Notes under the pieces: model-generated
Seen by the model: the letters and a program-made list of their open reading frames with translations, nothing else
Databases searched by the model: none
What the model was told of the DNA's origin: nothing
Translations under genes and position numbers: made by a program
Shown: piece by piece, positions 63,110-64,000 of the stretch
How the letters are laid out: each line of letters begins with the position of its first letter
Numbering within the stretch: the first letter of the stretch is position 1
Assembly (NCBI GenBank): GCA_019637225.1
Contig: JAHBWC010000001.1
Coordinates: 186,001-250,000 of the forward strand
Direction: 5' to 3'
DNA length: 64,000 nt
DNA from: Labilithrix sp.
GTDB lineage: Bacteria > Myxococcota_A > Polyangia > Polyangiales > Polyangiaceae

Positions 63110-63721
63110 TCAGTTGCTGCAGATGACCTTCTGGATGTTCGCGGCGGTCTCGGGCATCTTCGCGCCGGTGCCGGTGCACTGCCCCTTCTGCGAGGCGCAG
63201 CCGTCGCTGTGGTTGCGGACGCACGCGCCGGAAGCGACGAAGCAGCTGTCGCTCGTGAAGCGGCCGTCGTCCGTGAAGCGGAGCTGCCCGCACTCCGGGT
63301 TGAAGCCGCTCTTCGCGCCCCCGCTCCAGACGAGCACGTCGCCGCAGAGCGTGCCGGTGGCGGAGTAGTCGTCGCCGCGGTCGATGCGCACGCTCGTGCC
63401 CTTCTGCTCGAGGACGAGCCGCTCCTCCTTGTTTCGCGTCGGGCACTCCTCGCCCTCGCGGCACGTGCGCTTGGCGCTCCACTCGCCGCCGACGTTCCGC
63501 GTCGTCGTGCACTCGCAGCGATCGGCGCCGAGCGACTTGCCTGCGCCGGGGTGCGTGCACTCGACGCCGTTCGGGGCGCCGCTGTCGGTGCTGACGCCCT
63601 CCACGGTGGCGCCGGAGTCTCCCCCGGCGTTGTTCGAGTTCGGTGCCGGATCGCTGCTGCTGCTGCACGACCAGACGGAGGCGAGCGCGCCGACGAGGAG
63701 AGTGAGGAGGCCGAGCTTCAT
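63110..63721 (-). CDS. Cys-containing lipoprotein of unknown function
   Basis: A 203-aa lipoprotein (LASVWSC, Cys 19). A Ser/Asn/Gly/Asp linker runs to about 50. The folded part has ten or more Cys ('[23 protein letters not shown]', '[10 protein letters not shown]', '[19 protein letters not shown]') and two beta-hairpin-like segments. No family is recognised. A surface or predation role is possible, judging from the many similar lipoproteins in this window. It precedes the convergent-side SGNH gene on the same strand with a hairpin between. Confidence 0.78.
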   Translation of the reverse strand: MKLGLLTLLVGALASVWSCSSSSDPAPNSNNAGGDSGATVEGVSTDSGAPNGVECTHPGAGKSLGADRCECTTTRNVGGEWSAKRTCREGEECPTRNKEERLVLEQKGTSVRIDRGDDYSATGTLCGDVLVWSGGAKSGFNPECGQLRFTDDGRFTSDSCFVASGACVRNHSDGCASQKGQCTGTGAKMPETAANIQKVICSN

Positions 63722-63866
63722 GGAGCGAGAACCTAAGGCGCTCCCACGGTCGAGCCTTCGTCAAAGGGATCGCGCCCGCGCGCGGCGCGCGATCGTCTCG
63801 TCGGCGCGATCCGGTGGACCCGGTGAGCCGCGGCGCGCGCCGTCGTCTACACGCCGAGGCGTTCGG

Positions 63867-64000
63867 TCAACACTCGACGATGTTCACGGCGAGGCCGCCG
63901 CGCGCGGTCTCCTTGTACTTCGTCAGCATGTCGGCGCCCGTCTGGCGCATCGTCGCGATCACCTTGTCGAGCGACACGAGGTGCGAGCCATCGCCGCGGA
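63867..64000 (-). CDS. sdaA: L-serine dehydratase, C-terminal end only
   Basis: Only the last 44 codons are inside the window; the gene continues past 64000. The visible residues read [20 protein letters not shown], then [18 protein letters not shown] and stop. This is the canonical C-terminus of iron-sulfur L-serine ammonia-lyase, whose penultimate region carries the last cluster-associated Cys. The enzyme deaminates serine to pyruvate. It is separated from the lipoprotein start (63721) by 145 bp. Confidence 0.9.
   Translation of the reverse strand, partial: RGDGSHLVSLDKVIATMRQTGADMLTKYKETARGGLAVNIVEC

Overview
The window is a gene-dense, very GC-rich bacterial chromosome segment. It has about 50 protein genes, no rRNA or tRNA that I can recognise, and no insertion sequence, prophage or CRISPR array. 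Several traits point to a predatory or soil myxobacterium of the Polyangiales (Labilithrix/Sorangium-like) type; this is an inference from style, not a proven identity. The traits are many short-lived lipoproteins with Asp/Ser/Gly-rich linkers, Cys-rich 'NG..D..E.D.DCGG' repeats, two sigma-54 activators, a giant Ser/Thr kinase-ATPase, ECF sigma factors and an orphan DNA methyltransferase.

Layout. 1-5587 (+): a tightly overlapped operon of three exported proteins: a lectin-like protein cut by the window edge, a HEAT-repeat protein and a beta-propeller lipoprotein. 5638-6878 (-): an ECF sigma factor preceded by its membrane anti-sigma gene. 7115-8652: small secreted or lipoprotein genes. 8881-10631 (-): an outer-membrane barrel-like protein and a di-haem peroxidase lipoprotein. 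10721-12600 (+): a LytS/LytTR two-component pair. 12656-16920 (-): an Imm21-like protein, an FAD aromatic monooxygenase and a lipoprotein whose 3' end carries a duplicated hairpin.

17237-25955 (+) is the clearest functional unit. A Fur-type palindrome is followed by a TonB-dependent receptor, two HmuY-like haem-binding lipoproteins, HmuT, HmuU, HmuV and HmuS, a 53-residue coupled ORF and a 2-Cys peroxiredoxin. Nearly all junctions are ATGA/TGATG/GTGA overlaps. The genes would move haem from the cell surface to the cytoplasm, handle it there, and detoxify the resulting peroxide.

26019-34010 holds two sigma-54 activators, a small putative zinc protein, a metzincin lipoprotein, an orphan N6-adenine DNA methyltransferase, a YCII/DGPF protein and an endonuclease/exonuclease/phosphatase-family enzyme. 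The methyltransferase ends in an A7-G-A7 tract with an in-frame A AAA AAG slippery heptamer, and the -1 frame runs straight into the YCII gene.

34011-38038 (-) is an isoquinoline-oxidoreductase-type molybdenum hydroxylase (cytochrome c, 2Fe-2S subunit, Mo subunit, MocA-like cytidylyltransferase). 38151-43199 (+) carries transaldolase and a 1280-aa kinase/AAA protein. 43212-48686 (-) carries a striking three-module fusion (CrtC/AttH-like hydratase, OmpA-like insertion, FAD oxidoreductase) and a sulfatase-modifying-factor-type lipoprotein. The rest holds an ECF42-like sigma factor, an ABC-2 exporter, arginine decarboxylase, an M20 deacylase, a polytopic membrane protein, HrpA helicase, small lipoproteins, an SGNH hydrolase and, at the right edge, the C-terminus of L-serine dehydratase.

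Best candidates for new biology: the hydratase-OmpA-FAD fusion; the possible programmed frameshift joining a DNA methyltransferase to a YCII domain; the hybrid HmuY/HmuTUVS haem operon; and the lectin/HEAT/propeller operon.
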